Below, one piece after another: positions 12,895-24,944 of a DNA stretch of 64,000 nt. The stretch lies in NCBI GenBank assembly GCA_000750105.3, contig JPHH03000076.1:1-64000 (forward strand), read 5' to 3'. Positions within the stretch are counted from its first letter, which is position 1. The number at the start of each line of letters is the position of its first letter. The notes under the pieces are model-generated. The model saw only the letters and a program-made list of their open reading frames with translations, was not told the origin of the DNA and did not search any database. The stretch is from Tolypocladium sp. Sup5 PDA-1. Its lineage: Eukaryota; Ascomycota; Sordariomycetes; Hypocreales; Ophiocordycipitaceae. The translations under genes and the position numbers were made by a program.

Positions 12895-15149
12895 TCAGCG
12901 ACCGCCAAAGTCACTGGCGTATCCCATCTCGCCAAAGTTCTGGCTCATGCCCCCATCGCCGTATCCTGTGCCAGGGCCACTCACGTACCCGCCGTCGTCG
13001 CCTTCGTCGTAGTCACTAGCATCGAACGAAGATCGACCGCTCATGTCATCGTCCATAGCACCCCCCGCGTCATGCTGGGACCAGTTCATCTGAGCCAAAG
13101 CAGGGTACTGGGCCAGCAGCGCGGCCGGCAGTGCGTAGTTGCCGCCCGTGTCCATGGGGTACCCCGGCGCTGGATCCATGGCCATGGGCTGTGGAGCCAT
13201 GTTCTGCGCCATGTTATGCTGCATGCGCTGCTCCTGCCACAAACGCTGCCGCTCTATCATCTCCTCGTCCAAAAGGGGCTTGATGCAGATACGGCCAGCT
13301 TCGGATCGGAAGTGGCGACCTAGGGCATCGGCACGAGCAAAACGTCGGCCGCAACCCCATTGGCCACCCGCCTTGAGATCGCCTTTGCACACGAATTTCT
13401 TCTCACCAGAGTGCAGGCTCTCGTGTCGTTTCCGGTCGTGCTGCCGGGCGAAAGCCTTGCCGCACACGGTGCAAACGAAGGGCCGCTCGTCCGTGTGCGT
13501 CCTCAGGTGAGAGCGCAAGTTGTACGCTCTCGTAAATCGTTTGGGGCACAGCGTGCATTGGAATGTCGCGGGGTGCTTCTGCACACGCTTGGAGGCTCCA
13601 GGGTCCTGGCTATTTTGATATTCAGGATCCGCTAGCCGCAGGGCAATGACGTTGTTCGGCACGGCAGACGTAGACTGCCTTCGTCCTCGCGGAGACGAAG
13701 TCGCCTGTCTGTCCAGGGGCGATAGTGAGCGGGACGACTCTGCTCGCGCAGCTAAGTCAGAGCCGGCAGAGGGCGAAAGGCTGCTGGAATTGCTCGGCCT
13801 GCCAATGCCGGCGCCGCCAGGATGGAATGGATCAGTAACCGAACGGGGACGAGACTTTGGTCGGCCTGAGAACATGTTAGTCTAAGCACCCGGGGCAGAA
13901 ATATTCGAAGTTGCAGCGGCATACCCCGATCTGGTGGTGTCAAAGAGTCTTGGTCCATATGCCCCTTCGATGGCTCGAAGGCGCCAGGCTTCGCGTTGCT
14001 CGGTGCGAAGTCGATGTTGATGGCGGGAGGGGCCATTTGCGACATGTCGCCTCCGCCGGGGTGCTGCAAGGAAGGAAACGTGTCGTTGCCGGGATGGATA
14101 CCTGGATAAGGTCCATAGCCAGCGCCGGGAGGCGCCAGACCAAAGCCCGCTTGATGCATCTCGGGCAACTGCTGCGGGTCGATGCGGGGGCTGATAGCCG
14201 GGCTATGAGAAGGGCTTCTGCCGTGGTGGCCTTGGCTGTTGTCGGCGATACTGAACGCCCCAATGCCGAGGACCTCTTGGTAGAGACTGCCGTCCGACGC
14301 TCTCTGCAGGGGCGAGTGACCACCGTGGTCGTCGAACGTGTCAGAACTAACGAGGTTGGGCGATGGGGAGACGGACGAAACGTCCGAGTATTCAGAGGGA
14401 CTGCGGCGATGTCCCCGGAACTGGGGTTGGGTCCAGTCGCCTATCTGGCTCTGGAGAAGGGCGGCTTCCGGTCCAAGGGAGACGTTCCTAGAGTGGCCTC
14501 CGGGGGGCGAAGAGAACTGATGCTGGCTGAAGGAGGGCGAGTGTTGGGCAGAACCCGGCTGGTGACCGTCTGGCTGGAGCAAGTTTGGCGGCGTTGGTGA
14601 GTGGTGCGACTGGGGCGAGGTTATGCTATGGAGGTCGTTGGGACTGAGGCTCGGCTGCTCGAAGAGCGGGGCGTTGAAGTGGTCACCCTGGCCTCCCGAG
14701 GAGGGGAAGAGGGAAAAGTCGCCGTCGTTGAGGTTCGGGGACAGGTACGCTGTCGACTGCGACTGCGAATCGAAAGACAACGTGGCGGCGTCGGTGCCTG
14801 GGCCGGAGGGCGGCTGCTGGCCGAAGGAGGCGCTGGGGTCGAAGACGGCCGGGTCGGTGAGGTTGGGCTGCGTGTAGGCCTGCTGCGGGGGCTGCTGCGG
14901 ATTGAGGAAGTCGGCGGTGGCGCCGAGGGAGTCGAAACTGGTATCTGCGACTCCGGCAAAGGACTGCTGGTGTTGTTGGTGGTGGTGCTGATCCAAGCCG
15001 AGGCCAAGTCCAACGGATGAGGTGTCCGTCCCGTAGGTGCCGGAGGACGGCGAGTGCGACGGTTGGTTTATATCAAGCTGCTGCTGGTGCTGCTGGGCCT
15101 GGCCGGCCGACGAGGACGGCGACCGGCCGTGGTGGGCCTGTTGATCCAT
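12895..15149 (-). CDS. crz1: Calcineurin-responsive C2H2 transcription factor Crz1
   Basis: Crz1 is the transcription factor that calcineurin dephosphorylates to drive calcium, ion and cell-wall stress responses in the nucleus. Two exons (15149-13925 and 13865-12895) encode 731 residues. The 59-nt intron has donor GTATGC, branch GACTAAC and acceptor TCAG. The N-terminal half is Gln/Ser/Pro-rich with an [14 protein letters not shown] serine block. Residues 375-380 read PAINID, matching the PxIxIT calcineurin-docking consensus. Two canonical C2H2 fingers lie at about 510-560. They are followed by the enlarged third finger typical of Crz1 ([16 protein letters not shown]) at about 568-593. The start was placed at [10 protein letters not shown] because it matches family N-termini; an in-frame extension upstream has no family resemblance. 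The tail is Asp/Gly-rich. Confidence 0.95.
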
Positions 15150-18100
15150 GATGCTGGAGCCGTCGCGGTGAGGATCGCGAGGCAGATTTCCCAAGGCAGC
15201 CTCCTGGCAGCCAAGGGGGGTTGCCGAAGGGGCTGTGCACCGGGACAGGTGATGCAATGTACCGGGGCAGGCGCCCTATCAAAGACCTGGCCGCGTGGAA
15301 GTGGTGTGAGTCGAGACTCTGCAGCGAGAGCCCCGGTTTCAGAAGCCTCTGCCGGGGAACGATGGGGATGGGGTGGGAGGTGACAAGAAGCCTTGCCGCT
15401 GGCGCATGTACAGTGTACGGGTGTATGTAGCAGCAGCAGCACGGAGTATGTGCTTTTGTGAGGGCTCCCGGGGCAAGGCGAGGTGTGTGTGGACTTGCGC
15501 AGATTAACGTCGGGGGAGGGAGGCGTGGTGTTAAGGTAGGGCTGGGTCGTCTTGTCGCGAGTGAGGTTGGAGAGTTGGGGATGATGATGACTGGCGTGGC
15601 TCGGTGAGTGACAAGTGAGGGGGGAAACGTCGGGGGAATTAAGGTACTTGGGGGCCGCGCAGAGGCACGATATGGGGTACCTGGGCGTGTCGCGAGCGGC
15701 TAGCGCGGGCGGAAGTCACTCCCAACTTGGGCCCCGTACTCGCGGCGGCGTGGCCCGGCGTCCAATGGCGCCTAACCGCCAACCGTTCAATCGGAGCCGC
15801 CGACCGATGAGGCGGTGCACCGCACGAAGACACGCGCAGGGTCCAGCCAGCCAGCGCAGCGTCAGAGACAAATGGGGGGCTCGAGACGCGCTCGCGCCAA
15901 TTTGTCGATGGAGAGGAACGAGGCGGGCGGGGCCAGACAGAGGCCACGGACGGAGACTGGAGGGGGAAAAGGGGGACGGGACGTCTGACAGAGACAGGCG
16001 ATGACGACGCCGGCAATCCTTTTGCTGGCGTGACTCGGTGCGGGTGTCCGTTCTCGACGATGATGGGCAATGCAGGAGATGGAGATGGTGCGTGTGGCGG
16101 CAGTGGACGGAAAGGCAGATCACCTTCTGGCGCCGCACAGTGCCCAGGTGGGCTGCTGGAGAGAAGAGCGGGTACGCGAAGTGGGTGCCGTGTTGGTTGG
16201 CCTCGACGAATGCCGTGTTGGTGAGCAGTGAGCAGCGAAAAGCTTCCTCTATCCTCCGCGGACACCCGACGGCGGTGGTGGTATGGCAGCATCCACAGAT
16301 TCTACAGGTCGTTGAAGAGGATGGAGGCTGCCGAATAGCTACCTTGGCTTGGCTTCCTGCAAAGTGCGAACTACTGTGGTTCCCGTGTCCCGTACTCCGA
16401 AGTAGCGGCATCCATAGGTACGGACCACATGCTTCGTGGGCATCTCAGTACCTTTGGGCCCTGCCAAGAGTTCCACGACTCGTCTATCTCGCACCTTAAA
16501 CGGCTAGCCGTCGATAGCTCTCGTCGATGCTCTCGAGCTAACTCGTATCAGTCAATCGAGGTCCGGCCGTACCCTGCCGACCTTCAACTTTCAAGGCTTG
16601 CCCATGCCCTGTCCACGGAGCACAAGCCAGCGCTCCCGTCTACAGGGCCGCATCGGGGTAAAAGCTGGCACGCTGGTGCGTCGACTGGGCAGTCTGCCTG
16701 ACGAGGCATATTGCCCCATCGGGCAAGCCAACCTGGGACCCTGTCCGACTGCTCCGCAGACCGCCCGGAAAGCAACCGAGCGGTGCCGTTCTCGAACCTC
16801 TGATTCTGATCAATCTTGTTTGGTCACCTTCCAACCGTTTCAACGATGGCGATGGCGATGGCGTCGGGTCGTCTGCGTTTCCTGGTACCGAGAAGCCCGT
16901 AGGTAATGCGGCCCCGTCGACGCTCGCGTTCCTCGCCAGTGAGGCCGCTCGCTCGCACCTCGGAGGGCGCACAACTGTCAACGAGCGCGAGTGGTATCCA
17001 ATATTGCGCCAAAGCTAGCAGAGGCAGACAAACTGACGGCATGTTTGCTTGTTCCACGGCATCTCAGCTCTCGCACTGTGGTTGTGCCGCCTCTGTTGAT
17101 TCGTCGTCGGCTGTCGCCTTACATGCGAGCAAACGCACCCGCCCATCCATCCACCACAAAGCAGGCAAAAGTTACGGATACCTGACTTTGAATTCCGCCG
17201 GACGGACGGACAATGCGGACCACCTCACCGACCGAATGTCCGCTCGCGCTGTTGATTAGTTGCTTTACGTACCTACGGAGTAGTCCGTACTCCGTACTGT
17301 AGTCCGTATGCGCTTGTACTTTTGCTATGGCGCAAGCCCATCCATACGAGACCCACCGAAGGAGCTAGTCTCTCGAGGCCATCACCGACAAGAGACTGCA
17401 CCGAAATGAGACTCCAAACGTCGACAACCAACTGCACGCGCGCATGCACGCAGATCCAGCCTCGCCGTCAATGCGCCGGCGCCGGCGTGACAATCCAATT
17501 GCAGCCCATCCAACTTATTTCCGGCCGCGGTGCAGAGTCAAAGGGACGGGAGCCCCCAACGCTACCTCGGGAGGCGTTGGATGTAAGTTGGGGGTGACGT
17601 ACCCCTGGCCCTCAGCCACTCGGCAGCCTCCCGAGGCGCGTTGAGGCGCCCTCACTAAACCTCCAGCAAAGCCACGATTGAGGTGACCTCGAGCGCTTGT
17701 GTCTCCAACAGCCCTATGGCATCCGTCCTGTGTCCCAGGTTGGCAGTTCATGAGCATGCGGGCCCAAAAATAACACCCTCCTCCTAGCCACCCCCAATCC
17801 TCCTCCTCGTGTTCCCCCTGAACTAGGGCTGAATATACGACAGGTTAAACTATAGCAGAAAGCTTAGCTGCTGCCCCACGAACCGACAACCGTCTGCACG
17901 GGGGACGCGTAAGACGGCCATGGCCATGTTGGTCGTCGCAGGTCTGTAGCCAAAGGACCTGCAGTAGTTGACGCTGTCGTAGAAGAGCTGTTTTTAGAAC
18001 GACAGCATCATGTAACAACGCCGCTGATATCAAGGTGCGCCACGCGATCAATGGCTTCGGCGATTCCTTGATGCAAGCTTGCATGCAACTTTTTTACAAC

Positions 18101-18579
18101 CCATCGGGCAGGTATGCATGACACGTCAGGTCTGTAAGATGAAGCATGAGGTGGGTTATTTGCCGTCTACTCCGTACCCCCCCGTTCATCCCCATGGCCG
18201 AGAATGCCTTGCAGCGCTGCAGAGCTCGCTTCATCTGTAACCCGGTACATTTACATCCTCTAACTCTATTCAGTCATATCTAGACATCGCACGTGTCTCG
18301 TCTTCATCTCTTCTGAGCCTTTGAGGCCTCCGGTCGTCTTGAAAGCAAACATGTTCTTTCCGAAACAGAGCTGAGAATTCCCGCCGCCGAAACAATGCCC
18401 TCTAGAAAACGCCCAACACCCAGAAACGCCAGTTCTTATGCCGCTCTTCAAACACTTTTATTGTACAACAACAAACCCGTTTCTGCTGCCGGAAACGAGG
18501 TCGGTAAACATAGGAAAGTTGGTGCAATGGCAAGGACAAAGTCGCGTCCAGTTGACCGTTGACAGTCATGTCGACAGAT
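15150..18579. other. 3.4 kb gene-free region upstream of crz1
   Basis: This lies between the crz1 start and the 3' end of the alternative oxidase gene. It holds no coding sequence that I can support. Frames of 130-230 codons near 15.6-16.4 kb overlap on both strands and look like noise. Three exact copies of the TACTCCGTA/TACGGAGTA motif lie at 17274-17282, 17288-17296 and 18168-18176. Probable content is the crz1 promoter and 5' UTR, plus AOX 3' sequence at the far right. Confidence 0.55.
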
Positions 18580-19766
18580 TTAGATGACCTCGGATCGCTC
18601 GTAGCCCGCGGGCTTGAGACTCGGCTTGGGCACTTCGCGGTCCTTGAAGGTGCTCACAAACGGATTCGGGTCCTCCTTCTGGTTGAGGTTGCCGAGGGTG
18701 TGGTTGACGCCGCGGTGGCCGGCCTCGTCGGCTCGGATGTAGAGGATGAGGTCCTTCATGGTGCGGTTGCCTTCTGGCATGTTCCAGTACTGCGCAAGAG
18801 TCAGCACAACGGTTTCCTCTCACACATGCGCGCATGGCAGGCTCAAGGTTTACTCACCCCGATGGCAATGTCCGGGATCTGAAACTTGGGATCAGCCCAC
18901 TTGGGCAGGTGTCCCTCGTCGATCTCGTGAAGGGCGCGCGTGTATGTGTGGACGGCCTCCTCCTCAAGGTAGCCGACGAAGCGGTGGACGACCTTGGGGT
19001 GGAGCAGGTAGGCGATGAAGAGGCTGTTGAAGAAGACGCCCTGGGCGCCGATGATCATGAGCTTCATGAACCAGCCGGGCTCGCACATCTTCATAAAGGT
19101 CAGGAGGTGCATGCGCTCGTTGTAGCTCTCCTCGAGCAGCGTCTCGATCCAGCCGTTATCGCGCTTCATGCGGCGCAGGCTGTTGAGGTGGCGGAGCATG
19201 CCGCCCACCATGCCGGGGACGCCGGCGATGCTCTCGAGGAAGACGAAGCGGATGAGCTGAGGTGTGTTAGTCGTGGTGCGGCAAGATATTCTGGCGTAGG
19301 ATGAGGAACCTACCCATTGGGCTTCCGTCAGCGGCTTGTCGGCCACGACGGCCGTCGTCGGGTGCTTCTTGTCCACCTGCTGCGCCCGATCCATGCACGT
19401 CGCCTTGTCCATCCAGAAGCGCGCAAAACGCACAATCTTCCACGCCGCCCAGTCGCTAAACGTCCGCGGCGGGCGGTGGTCGGGCACGACCGACGTCATC
19501 TCCTCCATGGTGTAGCCATGGTGCGGCCAGGCGGGCGTCGTCTTCTGGATGTGAGGCGTGTCCTTGGCCGGGAAGAAGTCGCGGAGCTGCGTCGCGGGCG
19601 TCGACGAGAAGTGCCGCGGCGAGGAGACGGCCTGGTGCTGATGGGCGCAGCATGCGAGTCTCAGCCCGAGGGCATACTGGGAATGGCTCCCGAGGGCGGC
19701 GGCTCGCGCGAGCTTGACCGCGTGTCGTGAAGCCTGGGTGCGCGTTTGGGCTGTGGTGGAGATCAT
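18580..19766 (-). CDS. aox1: Mitochondrial alternative oxidase
   Basis: This di-iron ubiquinol oxidase of the inner mitochondrial membrane passes electrons from ubiquinol to O2 without proton pumping. Three exons (19766-19314, 19256-18858, 18789-18580) encode 353 residues. The introns are 57 nt (branch GACTAAC) and 68 nt (donor GTGAGT). An Arg/Ala/Ser-rich presequence precedes the core. The four iron-binding helices are visible: LESIA at about 158, NERMHL (E198, H201), LEEEAVH (about 249) and [12 protein letters not shown] (E306, H309). The 57-nt intron is a multiple of three and contains no stop, so intron retention would leave the frame open, which makes it easy to miss. The start is the first Met of the presequence; frames further upstream run through a TG repeat and look like 5' UTR. 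Confidence 0.96.
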
Positions 19767-19803
19767 GGGTGAGGCTGTTCCCTGATCAATTCGATTGATG
19801 AGA

Positions 19804-19830
19804 TGTGTATGTGTGTGTGTGTATGTGTGT
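19804..19830. repeat. TG/ATG microsatellite in the aox1 leader
   Basis: An imperfect (GT)n run starting about 40 bp upstream of the aox1 start codon, probably inside the 5' UTR. Confidence 0.8.
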
Positions 19831-21909
19831 TCAAGTTTAAATAGCTGTTGCTTGTCGTTGTCGATGGACATGTATGTGCGTCTTCGTGACGCTTGACGGA
19901 CCAAGGCTTCAGCCGCCTTATGTACCAGCTGCAAGGATGCCCGAGCCTCACATGCGAATTATGACGCCGGGGCTACCACGGCCAAGACACTGGCCGCCAT
20001 TGGCATTCCTCAGGGCACGGGGACAGGCAGGCAAAGAATTCAGGCCAATATTGCCAAGCGGATTGCTACACACGAAGACAGACCGGATTTCTGGCCAAGG
20101 CAAGACAAAAGAAGCGCTGGGGCTGACCTTCCAGGGCTCGTCGTGCGCTGGTGACGGCCGCTGCATCGGGATGTTTCGGGATGTGCTGACAGCGCCGTCG
20201 CGCATCCCGTACGGTTTTCGACTCAGCCAACGGTTCGCCCTTGTCCTGTCAGCACCGACGGGCGGCCGGAGCGAAATCTGTGAATCACGCGCCACTGTTT
20301 AGATGGACCCTGGGTCTTTTCGCGCACATTTTGCGTCGTTTCCTGCTCTTTCTTGATGGAGACGAAGAAAACGGCCCGGTGATGAGGCAGTCCTGCGGTC
20401 GCCGACCAATGTCCGCTGCGATATCCACGACGGGACGGATATGCTTCCTTGCGGAGGTTTTGCAGTGGAGCCCGTGTCCCGGCCGCTCGGCGACCAATGC
20501 GATGCAATGCTATTGTCATAATCTACGTAGGGCTGGCTGGCAGCACGATGTCGTCATGGCACCGAGATGCGAGGGTACCTATGGATGCCCTCAGGGAGGG
20601 AAGAGGCATTGGTAACGGCTACGAGTACGCACTAGTCCACAGGCAACATAATCAAGAGAACAACAGTCCGAACGGAGTAGCTCGACCACCTCGCCAAGGG
20701 CTGTCAGCTGCCGCAAGCCGTCAGTCCATCTCCGCATAATAGAGTTTTTGCAGTACCTCGTTTACAGGTACGTACTTGCACCTCCACTGCTTTTGGCACT
20801 GCCGTCTTCGGCCGGAACCTGTCAACACCAAAATCTGCCGGCCCACCACGCCGAGTCAAGTCCGCTCCGATCCGATCCAAGTAACAGGGCACTGCATCGT
20901 ACTAACTTGATGACTCCGCCAACCAGGGACGCTTTACGAAGCATAAACTGACTCATTTGCGCATATTGCAGCTGGCAACGCCGGGTCCAAGACCTTGGGA
21001 ACCTTTTGCTTCACCGTAACGTGGGCTGTTACAGGTGGACTACGTCCATTCGAACGGGAGTGGGCGCCTTGCTATCCGTACATCCCGGAAACAATCAGCA
21101 ACGTTCATCATCAGCCCAGCGGATCGCACACTTACCGCTCTAGCTGTGTCAGTCCCATGATCCACATGCCGTTGACTAAGACTATGCGCGCGGCGTCGTA
21201 CAGCGCCATGCGGGCAGTCATCAAGAGCTGCTTCAGGTGGAGGTCTTGGGGCGCTTCCAACCACATATATCATATGGTCAAACTCATGCCTCTCATACTA
21301 TACAAGTATATATTAGTTTTCAAGTGAGCGAAACATCTCCGCTGACTGTGCGAGGGCAGCACAAAGGGGTAAATGAGGCGGCAACCTACACGACTGAGGA
21401 GTTCGCAGATGTCTCGTGTGAGGTACAGAGCAGTGCCATCCGCTTCCTGGATATTTCCACCGTCAGTAACTCTCAGGAACACAAGGGTAATTCTGCATAA
21501 CTGACAAGATCCGTGGTTGGCTGATGTGTAGGTAAGTAGTTGCGATTGCTCAACCATCTATTGTTCCGTACCATGCACTTCGATGTGGGGTCGTTCGTGA
21601 GGGCGGTCGTGATCTCATGTTGGCTCCTCTACAGCCTCGCTCTGGCAGGCCCACGCAAGTCAACACAGACCCCTGCCGCCGCTCTCAACGACGCCCTCCG
21701 CGACTTGAACATCGCCCGCAGCGTCTCCGTGCCGGCCTCGACGCAAGATTGCCGGACACAATGGGCGGTCCTGCGAGCTGGCTCTGCTTCGCCCTTGGAG
21801 ACACCTTCCGACAGCCCACGACCCATGCTCCAACGGCCACGTCGCGATTCCAGCTTCCGCCGAACCTACGATGAAATAGCACCAAGAATAATACGACTCC
21901 GCCACCAAG
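19831..21909. other. Gene-free region upstream of aox1
   Basis: No supported gene. A short plus-strand frame around 21570-21944 begins with a hydrophobic, signal-like stretch but has no family resemblance and overlaps noise frames. One TACGAGTAC copy lies at 20620-20628, and an 8-bp ACGGAGTA lies at 20672-20679. Confidence 0.5.
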
Positions 21910-22520
21910 ATGCCAGGTGTTGGCGTACGAGCCCTAGCTCGTAATGTCTTCTTCTATGATATTAGATATCCCTCCACTGTTATTGGCCGTTTGGTCCTCA
22001 CTCGCAGTGTTACCAACTCCAATTTCTACTCCATGATCGATATCCTTCCCGTGCTTCTTCCAGGCAACTGTGCTATCGGTACCGACGGTACCGTTACTCT
22101 CACCGATGAAACCCCTCTACTCCGGACCATATCGCATTCCGGGGGAACTTGAACACGGGCTCTCACGGAGCAAGTACCCAACGAGATCAACGTTGCGTCT
22201 TAACGAAGACAGAAAACCTTGATGCTGGGCTTGGCATTAGGACTTCTTTCGAAGTTGCACGTATCTTCCCTCTTGCTTACGAAGGGTTTTGGATCGACCA
22301 TAACCATGGCCGTTGGATTACTCTCCCGCCAAACCAAGGAGGGACGATCATCTCAGTGCAAATGGCCTACTTCTCTTCGCCAGACAGGCCGATGGCAAGT
22401 GGCGCTGTTTCCGATTGCGCGTTTTTGCACGGTGTGCATCCTCAAACAAGTATTTCGAGCTCCTCTGGTTGTGCGACGTGCACTGTCTTGCAAGGTGGCC
22501 TGTAACTGTAAGTTGTCATA
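21910..22520 (+). pseudogene. Decayed HNH-nuclease-like fungal gene
   Basis: The translated pieces resemble the fungal HNH_2-type proteins that occur in large copy numbers in Pezizomycotina genomes. From 21910 the first frame has the N-terminal pattern RNVFFYD...STVIGRLVLT...VTNSNFYSM, then runs into TGA at 22150-22152, where the family usually has Arg (consistent with CGA to TGA). A one-base shift near 22175 moves the similarity into another frame, with RDQRCVLTKTENLDA and then ARIFPLAYEGFW and HNHGRW. A second shift near 22358 moves it again (NGLLL). The first His of the motif (AHIFP in relatives) is Arg here. The middle of the N-terminal domain also looks shortened, and the C-terminus is not recognisable. 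Family assignment is from memory of the family pattern. Confidence 0.65.
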
Positions 22521-23773
22521 GGAGCCTGGGTTGGGGGTTGGGCATCAGGCGCAGGTCGCTCAGGGTACTTTGTACAGGGCCATGGCTCAGCGTACATACG
22601 GAGTACCCCAGTTGATAATGTCCTTGGTGCCCAATGTCTCAGAGACAGCTTGGATCTCTTAAACAAGAGACCGCTCAGTCAAGAGCAATGCTGAGAGTTT
22701 GGTCTCTTGTGGGTCAACTGCCAGGTTTGGCATCATGAGGACGGGGGCGGGAAGTAGAGCAATCTCGCTCTTCCCAGTCAGCAATGACGCCTACGAGTGC
22801 CGCTTCTGTCCCGACAACTGCAGACCTTGGGCGAGTTGCGAAAAGTGATGTGTATCCATCTGCGCTACTCCGTACACCAACCGTGCTCCACAAACAAATT
22901 TGGCAAATTGCCCACGTAATGGGACGCAAGGGGCGTTTTGTGCGCGAGTGACTCAACGCCTGGCCCGACCTGGCAGGGAACGTGCATCACATGCAACATG
23001 GATGGCTGCTCGACATGCATCCCGTCGGGCCCAACGCAACAAGCCGCTGCTACGTGCAAGTGACAGCGCCTGTGACGTCGGGGCTAAACATAGCCTGCAA
23101 AGTCGCGCGCTTCGGGTGGCTCCCTGGCCCCTCGTGGGCTGCTACTGTATGTACGAAGTACGAGTACGTGTGACTCTTATCGTCGGGCAAATCCGTGCAA
23201 TCAGATGGCGGGGAAGCGGTTGATGATGAGTCCATCAGAGACTCAGAGTGACTCTGGAAGTCGACGGGGTGAAACCCTGGACATGGACACAGACAGGTGC
23301 TCGTACGCGAAATTCGGCCCCCATCATGTACCGCATTTGGAAGCGAAAGGGGTCAAGAATGTCGAGGACAAATGAAAAATTCAAAAGGGAGCGAGCGCTG
23401 TGCCACTCCCGCGTTCCCGCTGTCAGCCTGAAGCCTGGCCTTGACTCATTACTATTGTCTCCCTTCCTGCCTGACACCAGCAAAAGCTTCTCTCCCTCCC
23501 TCCTTCCCGCTGTAGCGCATTCCCTCCCGCCTGCGTCCCCGCGACTGCCCCCCCCCCTTTCTCCCGCGCGAAACCGCACACAGAAAAAATCCTCTCCACC
23601 AAAACCTGTTCTTTTCTCTCCCCGACTTTCGCGAACCTACCACTTCCACAAACCCACCCGCTTGCGCCCTTCAACACGTCCATCACGACGAAGCAACGCC
23701 TCCGACTGCACTTGATAGCCCGCAGACTTCGCTTTAGACGCAGAGACGCACCAACCGTTCCCGACCTGACATC
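22521..23773. other. Intergenic DNA and eIF3j promoter
   Basis: No gene is supported. TACTCCGTA-type motifs lie at 22597-22605 and 22866-22874, and a TACGAGTAC at 23159-23167. The last 320 bp are pyrimidine-rich and form the probable core promoter and leader of the eIF3j gene. Confidence 0.55.
23455..23660 (+). promoter_or_regulatory. CT-rich promoter tract of the eIF3j gene
   Basis: Long C/T-rich stretches (for example CTCCCTCCCTCCTTCCC near 23491-23508) lie 110-320 bp upstream of the start codon. Pyrimidine tracts of this kind are common next to transcription starts of highly expressed filamentous-fungal genes. Confidence 0.45.
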
Positions 23774-24944
23774 ATGCCTGCCCGGAAACAGTGGGGTAAG
23801 CATTCAAACCACGCGCCTCTCCCCCTTGGGCGCGCGCAGAAAGCATGCGCTTCGTCGCTGTAGATCCGGGCCTGCAGATTCAGATTCAGATTCCCATTGT
23901 TTGCGCGATGCGCCTCTGTGGAGACTGACTGCATGGCATCCTGGGATTCTGCTAGCACATGCCGCTTGTTCCTGTGCCTGCTTGCATGGATTGCATCTCG
24001 CTGACCGCTACTTTGCCGCAGACGAAGAGGAGAGCGACTCCAGCACGCCTCCCTCCTCTCCTCCTGTCACTGCCGTCCGCCGACGCCAGTTTGGCGACGA
24101 AGAAGATGATAGCGATGTGCGTTACCGCTCCCTTCTCGTCAGGGTGGCCACAACCGACTGACCGATCCCGCAGGTTCTCGACTCTTGGGATGCCGCCGAG
24201 GACTCCGAGGTAGAGCGCGAGAAGGAGCGCAAGGCCACCGAGGCCAAGGCAAAGGCCGCCGCCGAGGCCCTCGCCAACAAGAAGTCCAAGGCCCAGCGCG
24301 TCGCCGAGCACCAGGCCGAGCGTGCCCGTCGCCGCGCCGCAGGCGAGGAAGAATCCAGCGACGAAGAAGAGACCGAGGCTGAGCGCCGCGAACGACTCCG
24401 CCGCACCGAGCAGGAGGCCGACCTCCATCACGCCGCCGATCTCTTTGGCCAGGTGGGCATCAACAGCGGCCGCAAGGCTCCCACCATCGGCGCCGCCGTC
24501 GTCGTCGACTCCAAGGACCCAACCAGCACTGTCAACCTTGCCTCGCTGCCTCTGTTCAACCCGCAGACCAAGAAGCAGTTTGAGCAACTGCGCACCACCA
24601 TCGCCCCCATTGTCGCCGGCAACAACAAGAAGGCCCACTATGGCCTCTTCCTGGAAGAGTTCGTCAAGGACTTGGCCAAGGAGCTGTCGAGCGACCAGAT
24701 GAAGAAGGTCGCCAGTGCTCTCACCCGTCTCGGCAACGAGAAGATGAAGGAGGAGAAGGCTGCCGAGAAGGGAGGCAAGAAGTCAAAGGCCGCCAAGACC
24801 AAGGCCACGCTGGTTGCCAGCCGTCCCAACACGACGGACACGACCACCTACGAGGATGATGCTTTCGGAGAGTAAGTTGACCTGCTTCTTGTCCCATCCG
24901 CCTGACCTTTGTACTGACTATTTGACAGTGACGACTTTATGTGA
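23774..24944 (+). CDS. hcr1: Eukaryotic translation initiation factor 3 subunit J (Hcr1)
   Basis: eIF3j helps the eIF3 complex bind the 40S subunit and assists ribosome recycling in the cytoplasm. Four exons (23774-23795, 24022-24116, 24174-24871, 24929-24944) encode 276 residues. The introns are 226, 57 and 57 nt, each with a CTGAC branch site. Exon 1 gives only seven full codons (MPARKQW), and splicing creates the W-D-E-E-E start typical of the family. A charged, Lys/Glu/Ala-rich coiled segment follows, then the conserved block with LFNPQTKKQFEQL and HYGLFLEEFVKDLAKEL. The last exon adds only the acidic end DDFM. Without exons 1 and 4 the protein would lack both conserved ends. Confidence 0.93.

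Noticed and set aside
15639..16499. Open frames of 150-230 codons upstream of crz1
   Set aside because: Several overlapping frames on both strands with Arg/Pro/His-rich translations; more consistent with a long leader or promoter.
21570..21944. Small secreted protein candidate beginning with a hydrophobic stretch
   Set aside because: The signal-like start is followed by low-information Arg/Ser/Pro sequence with no cysteine pattern, in a region that also holds a decayed gene; not supported as a gene.
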